A stretch of 64,000 bases of DNA, taken from NCBI GenBank assembly GCA_028015205.1, contig CM051516.1, positions 52,704,230 to 52,768,229 on the forward strand, written 5' to 3'. The notes below the pieces were generated by a model. The model did not search any database. It saw nothing but the letters and a program-made list of their open reading frames with translations, and was not told the origin of the DNA. Numbering within the stretch: the first letter of the stretch is position 1; every line of letters begins with the position of its first letter. Origin of the DNA: Mytilisepta virgata. Its lineage: Eukaryota; Mollusca; Bivalvia; Mytilida; Mytilidae. Below are positions 1 to 11,747 of the stretch, in pieces. The translations under genes and the position numbers were made by a program.

Positions 1-656
1 AACATATGACATTTACCTTGTAATGAAACATAAATACTAAAGACTTTTTGAAGTCACTGGCAATTCTTATAATACAGTGTCATTTAAAAAATAATTCATG
101 GGGGTTATAGATTTGAAATCATTTACACATGGGCTGGGCCTTTATATTCAAATATTTTATACTGAGTGAAAGCATGGTATAAAATACAAATATGAAGGCC
201 CAGCCCATGTGTAAATGACCACAACTCTTTAACCCATGAATTATTTCAATTTTAATAGGACAAATACATTAGTTTAGCTCATTTGAGTTGTCCTATATGT
301 ATCTGATATTTGTTTGGCCGTTCCATTTCACTTGTAATTAATATGCAGCAATTTGTCTTTTTAAGAGCATATTTTGTATAAAACTATTTTCATAAGATAA
401 TCAATTGCACAGTCAAATTATATTATTCATCATTTACACAATAAAAATCAATATTAATAAAACATGTTTCACAGACTTGCCAGTAACTGCCGCGATGTGA
501 AAAATGAAGATGGTTCTGCTAACTGAAATATATATTGCAGTGTACAACATTGTCATAATTGCTGTTGTACACAATTATTGTGGTTGTATTGCATGATTTC
601 TTTGTAAATATAAACAATATTGTGTGAAAAAAAAGATAATTTTTCAATTTTTAAAG
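1..656. other. Intron or upstream sequence of the membrane protein gene
   Basis: AT-rich and non-coding as far as I can see. It holds the 90-245 hairpin. No convincing initiator exon was found. Confidence 0.5.
90..245. repeat. Inverted repeat (hairpin, about 60-70 bp arms)
   Basis: The arm with ATTCATGGG and TTTACACATGGGCTGGGCCT (about 90-160) is mirrored by AGGCCCAGCCCATGTGTAAA and CCCATGAAT (about 178-245), with a short loop near 165-175. It looks like a small foldback or MITE-like element. Confidence 0.8.
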
Positions 657-718
657 TTGACAAAATTTGAGTCTACAAAAAAGGCTCTGTATGCATGTGT
701 TAAAGGTGGATATACCAG
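657..718 (+). CDS. Membrane protein gene, first visible exon
   Basis: The exon reads LTKFESTKKALYACVKGGYT and ends on a GTAATA donor with two bases left over, which fits the next exon exactly. Its acceptor (TTTTTAAAG) is weaker than the others and the frame stays open upstream, so the 5' border is uncertain. Confidence 0.55.
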
Positions 719-3700
719 GTAATATATCATTTGATGATATATAGGACATCGTATTAGATTTATATTTTAATATTTTGTTTATTTATTTTAATTATATATT
801 TACAGAGGTGTTCATTGGGTGATAGTAATATATGCCCAGATGGATTTTGTACTTCAATATTTAAAGTTGCTTCAATTCCTTGTCATGTGTCATTATTATT
901 GGACATTGGCCACACGAGCATTAAGAAGAGAGAGACTCACTAAATGGTAAAACAATTAGTATTGGTACAAACAGTAGTGATTGATTTCAGATTTATTCAC
1001 ATTATTTTTGGTGACTTGTTGGGCAAGTGGTCTAGTTAGCTTGTCTTAACTACTAGTGATCACAAACCTGTCTGTGCTTACTGCATGTAACTCGTAAACT
1101 GTAAAGTCTTTTTTAAGGAAATTCTTAAAATATCAGTTAAAACATTTTTTATACCATTTGTTTCTAATTTGATTTTTTTTACATTTGCTTTAATTAATTA
1201 CCGGGTATTATCTTTTTCCCAATGGCAAGATAAATTTTAACAGGACCAATCCATTTTCTGTGTACAGTTTGCTAATTTTTTCATAAAATTTGATTTCACC
1301 AGGTACAAATGTGACTTTGTTGAACACAATCTTTGTCTCCAACAGTTTGAACCTCGTTGACTTTCAAGATATGACTGATCCTTGTTTGAAATGTGTAAAA
1401 TTTTAGCAAGCCAGCTTTTTAATACAAAAATCAGTTGATGAAGTAATTTGGTCACACAGTAGGTTGTGATTTGTACTCTGCATGCACTTGATTTTGATTT
1501 TAATTGATCAAAACTGACAGTTTTCCTGCCAAAAGTCAGTAGTTCTCTGGCTTCTTCTGCCAAAAAATCCAGGTTGCCATTATATATTCATGTAGTTGTA
1601 TATTGTTGCAAAAAACTCTAATAAAAGAAACAAATACATTATCATGAAAGCCAAATTTGATAAAAGGATAATGTCACTTACGCTTACTGGTAGTTTGAGG
1701 ATACTAGAAGTCAGATAGATTTTTTATGCATTGCAGAATTGAACAAATGGATTAAATAAAAGATTACTTTCGCAATATGCCTGGACTTATTTGTAAAAAT
1801 GTTAATTTAAGTAAAATGACATTTGATTCATTAAAAGTGCTTAACAAATATAACTGACACTTAAAAAATCTCCACTTCATCATAAAAATTGAATCTCATT
1901 CGTTCTGTCTAGAAATTTAAATAAATGATATAAATGTCACAAACACCTTTTTGTACATCAGTGAGAACTATCAGACTGTTGATACCAAAGTTCTATTGTT
2001 TGACTTTTCTTTTTTCAGGGTTTTACTTCCATTACTGATATGTGTCTGTATATACTTCACTGTGATAGCAACATTAGGGATTGTAAATGTGCAGGAAGCT
2101 TTCACAGAATGTCTACGTAAGTTAAAATTACATTTTTTATTGATTAATATTTTTTTACGGGTAATTCAGATGTAAAATTGAGTGCAGTACTCTAACATGA
2201 GCATTCATAAAAAGTTAAAGATTATAAGATAAATTCTGTGATATAAATATTGATGCAGAAGAAGTGGGGAGTAACTTTTTAAAATGCTTAAAGAATCAAA
2301 AGGGTAAAATCAGAACCATATAAAGACAGAACTTTGCCCAATTGAGATGCTCCTTAATAAGTTAACAAAAATATTTGTAACATTTAAGTATTAGTTTCAG
2401 GCTTGTATCAAAATTTATAATGAGTTAGCTTAGTCTTTGTTGTTCTCCGGAGTTTGTCAGTTGTTACGATTTTTCTCTCCTTCGAATATCCCTTTCTTGA
2501 CTTTACTTGTTATAACAAGTTACTAAAAAAACAACTCTAAATGGCAAGTACCGGCTTCCATAGTTTAACATAGGACCCTGTGGAAAAATTCATTTAAAAA
2601 TCTTCTTGTCTGAAAGCACTTGGAACCAGACTATGGTCATTAGATTGTCCTCTTTTAGAATTATGTACAATAATACAGACTTTTGTTTCTTAGGTGCTTT
2701 TATAATCTGTTGACTGGAAATTAAATAGAGAATGAGCGAGTTTAAATCTCCTCTCAGTTGCTAGCATTTCACTACTGGTTAATTTTTGCATAAATTATGA
2801 GGTCAAAATACCACAAAAATTTGTAAAAAAAAAAAAAAAAAATCCTACCTTACATAAACTATTTTTTATTGTGATGTACAGGAACCGTACTTATTATTTT
2901 ACATGGCCTAAGATGTGCACATAAAGTACATTAAAATAAAATATGTATTCAAATTTTTAAACAGGATTTATTTAAAATTGAGATATTTATACTATTATTT
3001 ACAGAGCCATATTGGTTGGAATTATCAGCAGCAGAGTTTGTAACGGTACAGTTATTTGCTATAGCAGGATTCTACATAACCAAGAGGTTAAATGAAATCA
3101 GTACACTTGATTCTGTCAGGTGGCAACAAAAAAGAGACTTGTGGTGGTATGTATAAATGATACATAGAACTCTAGTGGCTCAAAAACCCAAAAAGACAAA
3201 CAAAAAGTGCTTCAGCCATAGGTTAGTTCCAAGTATTCTATATTCTATAGAAAAGAATATTCAGTGAAGGTGCTTGATTACGAAGTAGTTTGAGATACCA
3301 AATTGTTCAAGTTTTACACACTGGAATTTTAATTTATTTTGTTGAGACATATGTTGGATAACTATGTTTAGTGAGATGCAGAATTAGCATTATATCCTTT
3401 TCACAGTTGTCGCCACAGAATCATAGCGATATATTTGAACAGGACAGAATTTTTCAAGGAAGATATCCTAAATCACTCATTAGACTTTTGTAAGAACCAT
3501 ATCTTCATTAAAACAGTTTGTCTGGGCTTATTGTCTGTATATATATATATATATACATATATAGAAATGGCTGGACACTGATCTTTACCCCCTGTTGCTT
3601 AAAATGCTTCAAAACTATAAATGATCATGAAAGAATCATAATCTTTACATTTCTTTTAATTTTTTCCTGTACAAGTTTATATTAAAAGGGAAATAGAAAT

Positions 3701-6700
3701 GAAACTAACTGTACATGCACAAAATAGTGCACCCAGTCATATTAATTGTTTTAATATCTGTTACAGTATAGTGGTTGTGTTTGAGGTTTCTGCATTCATT
3801 GGCTTCCTGTATGATGGATTACTAAAGATATGTAAGTCTTTTCACTTAAAGTCCTAAATGTGTTCCCCAAACAGGGGAACATATTGTTTTTACTTTCTTT
3901 CTTCTTTTTTGTCGTCCGACCGACTCGGTCACAGCATCTCCTCAGAAAGGACTCAGGTGATTTGTATGAAACTTGACAAAATTATAGATTGTGGTCTGTA
4001 GATATGCACAACCATTGTAGAATTTTCTAAATGCCTGCCGTCAAAGTTCAGGTCTATGGTTTTTCTGAGAAAACAGATGAAGGGATCGAAACAAAACTTG
4101 GCTCAAAAATAGTACTCTACCTATGTATAAAGACGTGCAAAATAAAATTTCACGAAATGGCTTCTATTTTCAATATGATGACCATCAAAATTCAAAATAA
4201 ATTCTTAAAATTTTTTTTTGAGAATCGAAATAGGGTATTTAAATAGCAGAACACAATACCATTCTGGATGATGGCCAATTTGAAAATTTCAGATTGTGAT
4301 ATCTCATAAACCGCGCATCCAATTTTGACGATACGTGTTCTATTGCAAAAAGGTTTGATGCATGGGACCCCGTTGCAGTGGGGCATTTTGGGTACATCTG
4401 TTTTGGTGTCAAAACAGTCAGTACTATATAAAATGATTTTAAGATACAATAGAATGTTGCAGAGTTGACCAACGAATGATTTTTTTCTCCCTAATGATCT
4501 TTCAAAAGGCATATAAAAGTAAGAGCAAAGACTGGTAGGCTCGGAGTCAGTATAATGTGTCTGAGTGGGGTGTTATGCCTTCCTGCCGATAGTTACCTCT
4601 TGATCTAGCACATTAAAAATCCGGCTTAGCGTGTCAGTCTAATACAAAGCAGGGATAATATTCGTACATATTATCAGGTTTTCTGCAAACGTATATCGTA
4701 AAATATCAGCCGTGAGACACAATGTGAAGCTTTTTTGGCGAGTGAGCTTAGCTTCATATTGTGTCGAGCGGCTTATATTTTATAATATTTGTTTGAAGAA
4801 AACTTGATGATAAATTTATCGTATTGTTAACTAGCAATCTTAATGGAATTTCTTACTTTCGTCGCTGATATATTCGGGTCAGCTCATATTAGGATCAGGT
4901 CAACTCTTTACGACGTCACAGTGCCGAAATACAGAAAATTCTAAAGGCCTCAGCAGGTCGATATAGCCATAGGGAAATATGATAAAGTTTCATATCAACA
5001 TGTTGTCATCCTGATATGCACCTGGTTACCACTGGACGTTAATAAGTCATCCATCCATCCATCAAAGGATCACAGTATTATACTCCGTTTTTTTGTAATC
5101 TTATTTCAATTTATGGAAGTGAAAATGGATGAAGTTTGCTTAAAAAGAAATGGATTTGCTTTTTTGTAGTAAAAAATTAATGATAGATCATTATCAAGTC
5201 TTAACTAATGAGATTGTCCTTTTTTAAGGAAATGTCAAGATACTCTGGTAAATTGCATTTTGGCAAATTCAAGAAGTGACCATGCTTAATTTGGAAAAAG
5301 GGATAGACAATTTAGTAAATATGTATTCTAGGCATATTTTTTAAAAAACGGTGTAATTTATATATGTCTTCTTTTTTACAGTGGGAGATGAAGAGACAGG
5401 CTGCAGTCATATATTTGTAAGTATATCACAACACCCATGACACTGTGTTAAAAAATGTTTCAGGTTGTCTTCAGGAACTTACTTTCAGGTGTTCCAGTAA
5501 TAACATAACTCTTCTTCAAAAAGAGGCTCATGAGTTTTATTGATTGAAATTATTTGGAAGCATATAGGGTTATTCCACTGGAATTATTAAAGGTAGACAT
5601 GATCCATGCACAGTTTGTTGCATTTTGAATCAAAACATCTCAGTTGTAATATGTCACATAACTTGCTGTTTGCCAATAGAATTATGAATTACTTGTAAAG
5701 TTATGATAATAACACTATCAGCCATGAAAGTGAAAATATATACCCTATCAGCAACTGGTGTTACATACATTACATCCTTATATCAATTTGATAAAAGCTT
5801 ATCATGTGGCATTAGACATTGTATAATGTAACATGGTAATATCAACTCCAAACAATGAGGCATTAATCATATTAGTTACAGTGTATATTTTGCCTTAAAA
5901 GTATTTTTGATTACTGTAAATTTGCTAATCGATGCATGCCTTTATATTGAAACTCGTTTGCAGTGGAAATTACAGATCGATTACAATGATTCACATACAT
6001 GATATGATGAATTGTTTTCTGTTATTGGATAGGAAATTTGTAGCCTATTTGAAGATTGCTATTTTTGGTGTGTAAGATACGTAGGACAATACTTCAAAAA
6101 CACTGTGAACCAGAGCACAATAAAAATTAGCATTGCAAGTGATATCACGGATACTAGGAGATAATATGCCACTCTCAGAATATTGAAAAAATTATTTGAC
6201 ACCTATTAAGTACATCAATTTTTAGAATTATATGAACATTTTTATATGTAAAAATTTATTCTCTTTTTTTTTCAGAGAGATAAACAAGAACTATACTCCA
6301 CAATATTTGTAGTATTCATGGTAAGTTTATATTATTATGAACTGTGTGAAACAGTTTATTTCAAGTTATTATCTGAAGTGTTCTTACACATACAGCACAA
6401 TTGGCAGTAGTGTGGTTGCCATTTTTTTATTGTTGGGGATACTGAAGTGAATTAATGTTTAAGATTAGAGTTTAAAACACCTAGGAAATCAGACTACTGC
6501 GAGTTGTTTTTCATGAATTATTTCGTTAAAATGAAATTAAAAGGTATTACTGGTACTCTATCTTTGGTATATTATAATCATAATGAATTATTATTTTCAA
6601 CTTAAAAATTGCCTCAAATATTTTATCAGATCATATTTTTTTTATATTTTTTTTTGTGTCCAAATTGTTGAAAGTATGATGTCACTGCAAACAGTGTATT

Positions 6701-9280
6701 TGTTTCCATAATATTTGAACCATGTTTTTTAGGATATACCAAATTGTTTATTTGAAACATACAGAATTATATATAGATTCTCCTTCATGTACGAGTGAGT
6801 TATGGAATTTCTCCACCCAAGATAGTTAAATTTTCGATTTTCAACACAGCATGTTAAAATCTAAAATTTAACTATTGAGGGTGGAGAAATTCCATAACTC
6901 ACAAGTAAATTGAAAGAGAATCTGTTTCTCCTATGATTTTTTATATGTCTTTGCTATATAGTTTGTTTACATTGACGTCCTTTCGGGACTTCTCTAGTTT
7001 ATCGTTCCAATAACTGTAGAAAAAATGGCGGTAATTCCCACGTAGACATTTAATCATGGGGAAATGGTTAAAAATATTATGTATTTTCATCCCACCAGTT
7101 AAACACGCCAAGAATAGGAGAATATATTCTCCAGAGTTTTTGGTCAAGAAATCATTTGCCAAAGTATTTGGGACACATATTAGCAGATTTTTCTAGACTG
7201 AAGGATAGTGAAGGCCAAATATCATTCTATAAGTGTGTTTCTTCTTTTTTTTTAAATTGTACAATATAGTTAAAATTTAAATCTGCTCTTACTGGCCAAA
7301 AAAAAAAGAGTTTGTACTACATAAATATATAACAAAAGAAATATAAATGTCAGTGAAAGGCATTGTGATAATTTATTCCATTTATTAGAAAGTTCATTGG
7401 GAATAATCAGCGAAGAATTTGCTATCTGTTTTGTCAACTTGTTTTTGTGTGGATCATTTTGAAAACATGTCAGTTTGTCAATTTTTATAGATAACAAGGC
7501 ACAAATGTGGTATAAATAATTTGAACAAAACTAAAATAATTGTCAAAAAGTAATTTTAAAAGATCTAACTGATTTCTCAAAACCAAACCAACAAACTTTT
7601 CAAATTTTATTATAAGGTGTTGTATTTCTGTGAGATGTCTCTGTCAAAGAGGGACAACTCAAAGTTATTCCTATGTTCCTTGATAAAGTGAATTGTAGCC
7701 ATTCTGGCCCCTTCATCATCTGTTATCCATTTGCGTTATTGTGAAAATGTAATCCTCTGAAACCACCAGGCCAATAGTGACTAAAATCTAGTCAAATTGT
7801 CCTTTCGTGGTCCCCTTTCAAAATTATATCCTGGAGTCTTGACCTTCAACCAGTGTTGCTGCCATTATGTTTGTGAAAAATACTTTTAGCATTTTCTATT
7901 AAACTACTGAGCCAGTTGAAACCAAACCTGATGGAATGGTCTTTAGGTGGCCTTCATTAAAAAGTATGTTCGGGAGTTATAGATAAATCGGCAAAAAACT
8001 AGTTGAAACTAATGGGCCATTTGAGACCAACCTTTTGTAAAATGATAGGACAAAAATCACACCAAAACAGAAAAACATCAAGTAATTTGTTTTATTACTT
8101 CTGTTTCAAAAAATGGACCTTTTAAAATTTTCATAGGGGCGTGCCTGAATGAAAATCTATAAAATTTTGTTATCTTGATATATTGTACCAATAATAAAAT
8201 GTTTTACAGGTGATGAAGCTACTGTTGCCAATCTGGGTGATGGTATTTGTTTTCCAACCAGCACCACCTAATGATAACAGTGATGATTTAATACCTGCTC
8301 TCAGTGATGATGGGGTAAGCCTCTTACCAGAAGAGATTTCCAAATTTGTTCTTTCTGTTTTACTCTGATAACTGCAATTAAATTGCACATCAATTTTCAG
8401 AGATGAAGGATATGCATATATCTGTGTTGGGTGAAATGTTTCAATTTTGTGCCACTGTGGATTCACAAATTTTTGTGGTTAATCTGTAAAAAAAACAACA
8501 AAAAGTTTCTTGATACATGCAAATCCACTTGGAGGAAACATGCCCCTTCCCAGAATATTGCTGTTCTAACAACGTATCCAACTGAATTTGTAACACAGTA
8601 AGGTGTGGTTGTATTAGAAATCTTACAAAATGAAAAATCACCTGGCAGGAAGATCTAGGTATTTTGTTATAACTGCTGATAGTCTCTGAAATCATGTTGA
8701 AAAGAATTGTCAGACTTCCATTCCAAAGGAAATGAGTTTTCTGCAGACACCTTTACCATATAAACACAGATATTACAGGTAAACAAAGGAGAGCCAGAAT
8801 GTTGTTGAAAGTGATATACTCACAAGAAATACTCAATCATCTGACTGAATAGAAGGAAGAATTTCAGGTTTTGATCAACTTTTTGTCCACACTAGGAACT
8901 TTAAAGTAAAAGAAATTGCCTAAATGTTCATACGTATGATTTAAGTTGAACTTTTGTACTTGTAGAATTCACCATTTACCTCCAGTATCGATGATCATCT
9001 GTACAGACAATTATATCATCCCTCTGATGATTACAGCAGTTTCCGAGACCACAGTCCATCGCCAGTAACTCCAGGGCGAACAGGAAGTAATACAAATCTC
9101 ATAAAGAGAAGCGGTTCTGGTCTAGATCCCATCTCTGAGGAAGCTAATAGTGTTACAGTAGCAAAAGGCCAAGAAAATCAAAAAGAAAAGTCACAAAATG
9201 GCACACAGAGTAGAAAACCTCAACAGTCTCAGCATGAACGGGAAACTCCACCGAGTCAGAGAGGAAAATTTTATATATGA
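657..9280 (+). CDS. Multi-pass membrane protein gene, 3' part (nine exons, family not recognised)
   Basis: Spliced gene: exons 657-718, 806-946, 2019-2116, 3005-3146, 3767-3831, 5382-5416, 6276-6320, 8210-8314 and 8966-9280. All have AG/GT borders, and the phases join without a break (1008 nt, 335 residues plus TGA). At least five hydrophobic stretches can be seen: around MDFVLQYLKLLQFLVMC in exon 2, LLPLLICVCIYFTVIATLG in exon 3, FVTVQLFAIAGFYIT in exon 4, IVVVFEVSAFIGFLY in exon 5, and STIFVVFMVMKLLLPIW across exons 7-8. The last exon encodes a hydrophilic Ser/Pro/Gln-rich tail, probably cytosolic. The start codon and any earlier exon are not visible; the first exon opens in phase 0, so the N-terminus probably lies left of the window. 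I do not recognise the family and assign no function. The chain of introns, borders and phases makes coding certain; the first exon is the least secure part. Confidence 0.85.
806..946 (+). CDS. Membrane protein gene, exon with first hydrophobic segment
   Basis: Acceptor TTTACAG, donor GTAAAA. The frame gives a hydrophobic stretch (MDFVLQYLKLLQFLVMC) followed by a basic loop (ATRALRRERLTKW), the usual look of a membrane segment with a positive cytosolic flank. Confidence 0.85.
1018..1100 (+). repeat. Degenerate tRNA-derived SINE head
   Basis: GGCAAGTGGTCTAG followed by ACTACTAGTGATCACAAACC resembles the head of the better-preserved SINE at 28793-29068, but it is decayed and truncated. Confidence 0.4.
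1470..1566 (+). repeat. Degenerate SINE tail
   Basis: The stretch with ACAGTTTTCCTGCCAAAAGT and AGTAGTTCTCTGGCTTCTTC matches the body of the SINE at 28793-29068 (CCTACCAAAGGTTGGTAGTT then TCTGGCTTCCTCC). It is probably an old fragment. Confidence 0.4.
2019..2116 (+). CDS. Membrane protein gene, exon
   Basis: Acceptor TTTTTTCAG, donor GTAAGT. It completes the split Trp codon and encodes LLPLLICVCIYFTVIATLG, a clear membrane segment, then NVQEAFTECL. Confidence 0.88.
2431..2510 (+). repeat. Dispersed repeat fragment (pair with 9745-10000)
   Basis: GTCTTTGTTGTTCTCCGGAG...CAGTTGTT...TCCTTCGAATATCCC recurs as the reverse complement at 9751-9836. No coding potential. Confidence 0.65.
3005..3146 (+). 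CDS. Membrane protein gene, exon
   Basis: Acceptor ATTTACAG, donor GTATGT. It encodes an acidic loop (PYWLELSAAEF), a hydrophobic stretch (VTVQLFAIAGFYIT) and a charged loop ending in QKRDLWW. Confidence 0.88.
3538..3560. repeat. TA microsatellite
   Basis: Alternating TA run in an intron of the membrane protein gene. Confidence 0.8.
3767..3831 (+). CDS. Membrane protein gene, exon
   Basis: Acceptor CTGTTACAG, donor GTAAGT. It encodes the hydrophobic IVVVFEVSAFIGFLYDGLL segment. Confidence 0.87.
3858..4250 (+). repeat. Dispersed element starting with a GTTCCCC/GGGGAAC hairpin
   Basis: TGTTCCCCAAACAGGGGAACA is a short perfect hairpin. It is followed by GTCGTCCGACCGACTCGG and text (GATTTGTATGAAACTTGACA) in the style of bivalve non-autonomous elements. 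The right end is not defined; 4250 is a guess. Confidence 0.4.
4660..4985 (+). repeat. Foldback dispersed repeat, copy 1
   Basis: It contains GACACAATGTGAAGCTTTTT and, inverted, AGCTTCATATTGTGTCG, so it folds on itself. It is followed by TTCGGGTCAGCTCATATTAG and CCTCAGCAGGTCGATATAG. The reverse complement of the whole block recurs at 60525-60930. Confidence 0.7.
5382..5416 (+). CDS. Membrane protein gene, 35-nt microexon
   Basis: Acceptor TTTTTTACAG, donor GTAAGT. It encodes GDEETGCSHIF and is needed to keep frame between its neighbours (phase 1 in, phase 0 out). Confidence 0.8.
6276..6320 (+). CDS. Membrane protein gene, 45-nt exon
   Basis: Acceptor TTTTTTTTCAG, donor GTAAGT. It encodes RDKQELYSTIFVVFM, phase 0 at both ends; the hydrophobic part continues into the next exon. 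Confidence 0.83.
6795..6902. repeat. Inverted repeat (about 45-bp arms)
   Basis: GTGAGTTATGGAATTTCTCC at the left is matched by GGAGAAATTCCATAACTCAC at the right, with TTAAATTTT/AAAATTTAA inside. A compact hairpin within an intron. Confidence 0.85.
8210..8314 (+). CDS. Membrane protein gene, exon
   Basis: Acceptor GTTTTACAG, donor GTAAGC. It encodes VMKLLLPIWVMVFVFQPAPP, completing the last membrane segment, followed by an acidic loop (NDNSDDLIPALSDDG). Confidence 0.88.
8966..9280 (+). CDS. Membrane protein gene, terminal exon
   Basis: Acceptor ACTTGTAG. The 104-residue tail has no hydrophobic segment and is rich in Ser, Pro, Gln and charged residues (for example DHSPSPVTPGRTGSN), ending in GKFYI and TGA. 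It is probably a disordered, phosphorylatable cytosolic tail. Confidence 0.88.
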   Translation, partial: NSPFTSSIDDHLYRQLYHPSDDYSSFRDHSPSPVTPGRTGSNTNLIKRSGSGLDPISEEANSVTVAKGQENQKEKSQNGTQSRKPQQSQHERETPPSQRGKFYI

Positions 9281-9744
9281 TATTTTATACTGCTTGTTAC
9301 CTGTTAATTGTTATGAATTTACCCCTTGCTTATCATATTCAGTAGTATTTTTATTTTACATTTTGTTTTTGCTATTTTTTATCAACTTTTTGTTTTTGAG
9401 TTTACATGTTTGGTTTGAATTTAGCTTTGATGAAAGAATTTTCATTTTATAGAAGAATATGAAATATTTATTATTATATCTTTATTACAAAAGCCCAGTT
9501 TCTTGGACATGTTCATTTTTTGTTCTAAATTTTTCTTGAGACATTTTATTACAATTTTATGAAGCAGAATCTGCTAAAATGTTGGTTATGTTATCAGTAC
9601 AGTTGAAATAGTTTAATTTATAATCTGTGGTTTTATTTAAATATCATTTATTTATAGTTGATGCTTTCATTAATTGAATAAATTTATAAATCAAATAATA
9701 TTTAAAGGTTTTATATGAATTCTCCCCATTTCTTAATGGCACTT
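9281..9744 (+). other. Probable 3' UTR of the membrane protein gene
   Basis: AT-rich sequence after the TGA with no sustained frame. The first AATAAA is at 9677-9682, about 400 nt after the stop. Another AATAAA, in a good context, is at 13712-13717, so a longer 3' UTR is possible. Which one is used cannot be told from sequence. Confidence 0.45.
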
Positions 9745-10000
9745 TGATAGTAAAGTCAAGAAATACCAAAGGGATATTCGAAGGAGGGGAAATTAGAAAC
9801 AACTGACAAACTCCAGAGAACAACAAAGACAAGACCAAAACAATACATGCACTACAAATAAAAACTTAAAAACATACGAACAACATGAACCCTACCAAAA
9901 AACCGGGGGTAGACTCAGGCTTTCCAGATGAGTAAGTAGTCTGCTTCCTGAAAGACACCTGCCATGCTGCCCATGTCAAATCTGGTATGAGGAAGGGATA
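9745..10000 (-). repeat. Dispersed mollusc-type repeat fragment
   Basis: GTCAAGAAATACCAAAGGGA...AAACTCCAGAGAACAACAAA pairs with 2431-2510. It continues into GAACCCTACCAAAAAACCGG and GACTCAGGCTTTCCAGATGA. It may lie inside the 3' UTR of the membrane protein gene. Confidence 0.5.
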
Positions 10001-10811
10001 ACATCAATGGAACAGGTCCATTTTCATTTGGGAAATGGTTTATTATATAACAGTTTATAATAAGTAAAATAGTTAGTTTGCTGTAACAACCAAAGATCAT
10101 TTCCCTTTCATTGATGAGATTTTGAGTTAGAATCTAACACACATTATTTAGGATGCCATACAAATTCCCCATACATCTGTTTTGGAATGAACATCAACTA
10201 TGAAGATTTAATAATGATAATCATGTGTCATGTACAACTGTATTATAAGTGATATTGTTTACTATGATATTAGAGGTTAATATTATATTTTGTTCATCTT
10301 CACATGGGATATTCCAATTGTTTTCCATCCCTCAGCTTTCAGTCAAATGAGAATTTATGAATAAGACAGGGAATATGAATTTTTATAACCCCTTTAGCTT
10401 CAGATAACAATTATATTATATTATTTGAGTGCCATAATTTTAGATATGTGTTTGTTTGATTCAGAAGGCTGAATTTGTAGTTCTATTACCTTTGAAACAA
10501 TGGGGAACTAGTATTTAGTTTAAGAAAGAAAGGAAATCCACAACTTTATATGCTAGCTTATACTAACTGATTTTTATTTTAATTAGAATTCATGATTTTA
10601 TAGCATTTATAGGCATTTTGTACACACATTTTGATATAAATCTTGAAAGTATATATATCGACATCTGCTTTGTATTATCAATATATCTAATATCATACCA
10701 TACTGACCATCTTACAAGTCTATTATTGATAAATATAACATTGTTATTTTGTGTTCATTGACGTTGATATGAATATGACATTATTATATCATGTGTAATT
10801 TTAGTATCATA

Positions 10812-11747
10812 GCCCAGTCAATCTAGCATAACTTTGACCCTAACCTTAAAGTAATTGCAACAGAAGATTTTTAAGTTTTAATCTTTAGCATTATACCCCA
10901 AATATACACAGAAAAAAGTCTAACAAAATCTAACTTAAGGAAGACTAAAAAATCACGATTTTAAAATTCCTATGGAGATTTGCATTGAAAATGGGAGATA
11001 ACTCTGCAAAAAAGGCAGAAATATCAATAAAAATTGATACAAAATTATAACTTTACCGCTTCTATTCAGCAGAATGTTTTGATTCTTGATATTTTAACCG
11101 TCTTTAGAGTATAACAACAACTCTTAAGGTGTTTCCATATCTTTTATCAAGCTACAACTTAGATTTCGTAGTTCATTAGTTGACCATTTATTAAATTTTT
11201 CAACATGTCAAGGTAAAGAATCTCAAATTTAATAAAAATAATTAAGCATATATTCTTCTTTTGTGGTTTAAAGTTTCTTTAAACAAGGTAGATGCTGAAC
11301 AAATATAATTTACAGATATAAACAATACCAAATTTTCACATTATTTTTTCAAAATGGTCACAAAGCCACAAATTTGCAATTTCTTTAATGAAAAATGTGC
11401 AAAAAAAAAAAAAATACCCATAACACTTTGGTTTTGTACATTTCATGAGCAGAAGATTATATAATATAGTCAAATACGAACTTATAACCCCATCAAAGTA
11501 TCATACTTTATATGAATTTTAAGAAAATCAACCAAAAACTGACAAAAAAAGACTCTTTTTTTGCAGAGTTATCTCCCCTTTCCAATGTTAATTTCCATAG
11601 GAAATTAAAAATGCCGATTTTGAGTTTTCCTCATGTTAGATTTTATGGGACTTTTTTCTGTGTATATTTGGGGCTTCATGCTATAGATTAGAACTAAAAC
11701 ATTTTCTGTTGCAATTAGTTTGAGGTTAAAACTGAGTTTGACTGGAC
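10812..11747 (+). mobile_element. Foldback MITE-like element, TA target sites, copy 1
   Basis: The element has long imperfect terminal inverted repeats. The start GCCCAGTCAATCTAGCATAA..TAATTGCAACAGAA is mirrored by TTCTGTTGCAATTAGTTTGA..TTTGACTGGAC, and the match continues inward (GAGATAACTCTGCAAAAAAG against TTTTTGCAGAGTTATCTCCC). Each end is flanked by TA. That suggests a Tc1/mariner-type non-autonomous element; this is an inference from the TA and the TIRs. No transposase is visible. Confidence 0.7.

Noticed and set aside
1237..1563. 108-codon minus-strand frame
   Set aside because: It runs antisense through an intron and a SINE fragment, and its composition is not protein-like.
9198..9452. 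84-codon frame overlapping the end of the membrane protein gene
   Set aside because: It is in another frame than the terminal exon and runs into AT-rich 3' sequence.
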